A stretch of 14,792 nucleotides of DNA from Rhodospirillaceae bacterium (lineage in GTDB: Bacteria > Pseudomonadota > Alphaproteobacteria > UBA8366 > GCA-2717185). The DNA lies in NCBI GenBank assembly GCA_002717185.1, contig PBDC01000048.1:6867-21658 (forward strand). Direction: 5' to 3'. This document shows, in pieces, positions 14,406 through 14,792 of this stretch (its first letter is position 1; each line of letters starts with the position of its first letter). The position numbers and the translations under genes were made by a program. A model generated the notes under the pieces. That model worked only from the letters and a program-made list of their open reading frames with translations, searched no databases and was not told the origin of the DNA.

Positions 14406-14792
14406 TTATACGAACCGTGCGCGCACCTCGCCCATCGGGCCAAAATCGCCGACTGCCTCATCGCCAGGGCTGAGCGGTGTCATTCCGGTGCAGGTGCCGG
14501 TCATGACCAAATCCCTGGCTTTGAGGCCGCGCGGCGATAGTGCTGGCCGCTCTAGACACCATGACAGGGCATCAAACACATGGTCCCATACTAGGACCGA
14601 CACGTTGCCTTTGATCGCATCCGCCCCATTGATCGTCAGCTTTACCGAATGGTCGGACAAATCATAAGAGCTCCAGTCAGTGATTTCGCTGCTCAGGACA
14701 GTACCAACATTTGCGCCGCCATCGCCGAAACTCCAGATATCTGGACCATTGTTGGGTCAGTCATTATCGTCGGGAGCGCGACCTACATCGCA
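14406..14792 (-). pseudogene. 2-keto-4-pentenoate hydratase / FAH-family protein, C-terminal part with in-frame TGA
   Basis: The minus-strand frame ending at TAA 14408-14406 codes for the C-terminal part of an MhpD/FAH-fold protein. WSFGDGGANVGTVL, LTINGADAIKGN, DHVFDALSWCLE, LKARDLVMTGTCTGMTPLSPGDE and DFGPMGEVRARF follow the family order. Upstream the frame is interrupted by TGA at 14759-14757. Before it the frame reads CDVGRAPDDND to the window edge, which resembles the strand (VGSR-like) that normally precedes the catalytic-side loop, so the coding similarity seems to continue across the stop. That suggests a nonsense mutation, possibly TGG to TGA, or a sequencing error. The gene is also cut by the window end, and a downstream restart (TTG at 14660) would give only 84 residues. 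If intact, it would hydrate or hydrolyse a keto-acid in an aromatic- or amino-acid-type pathway. Confidence 0.6.

Noticed and set aside
14757..14759. TGA as a selenocysteine codon
   Set aside because: The FAH/MhpD family has no known selenoproteins and the window shows no supporting SECIS-like hairpin.

Overview
The window looks like chromosomal DNA of an alphaproteobacterium. Three things point that way: a RegB/ActS-type sensor kinase next to its RegA/ActR-type regulator (with the four-proline hinge and Fis-like C-terminus), an MmcB-family DNA-repair nuclease, and a near-match to the alphaproteobacterial LexA operator GTTC-N7-GTTC in front of mmcB. No rRNA, intact tRNA, transposase, phage gene or CRISPR array was recognised. 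The species cannot be named from this sequence.

Region 1 (1-3569) is housekeeping and regulatory. It holds the 3' end of a redox-sensing histidine kinase, its response regulator, a bifunctional heptose kinase/adenylyltransferase (HldE) for LPS inner-core sugar synthesis, a small membrane-anchored protein with a J-like tail, and mmcB on the opposite strand.

Region 2 (3570-5824) holds small stand-alone proteins: an AhpD/carboxymuconolactone-decarboxylase-type protein coupled to a cyclophilin-like-fold protein, then a compact cupin. Two spacers of about 400 bases surround the cupin. The second contains a tRNA-like fragment that lacks room for an anticodon arm.

Region 3 (5825-14792) is a catabolic, accessory-looking block. 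It holds an SDR dehydrogenase (-), the N-terminal stub of a molybdopterin-binding hydroxylase large subunit, a class III CoA-transferase followed at 16 bases by a ThDP enzyme, a beta-hydroxyacid dehydrogenase (-), a divergent D-aminoacylase-like amidohydrolase, a cysteine-synthase-like PLP enzyme, and the C-terminus of a FAH/MhpD-type hydratase that appears to carry an in-frame TGA. The mix (acyl-CoA formation, ThDP C-C chemistry, two NAD(P) oxidoreductases, a deacylase, a PLP eliminase/synthase, a hydratase/hydrolase) suggests breakdown of a small acylated or amino-carboxylic compound. The substrate cannot be read from the sequence. Gene orientation switches several times, and at least one and probably two genes are decayed, which suggests a block that has been rearranged.

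The most useful leads are the divergent amidohydrolase metal site, the CoA-transferase/ThDP pair, the decayed molybdo-hydroxylase and hydratase, and the candidate SOS operator of mmcB. No clearly unprecedented defence or mobile system was seen.
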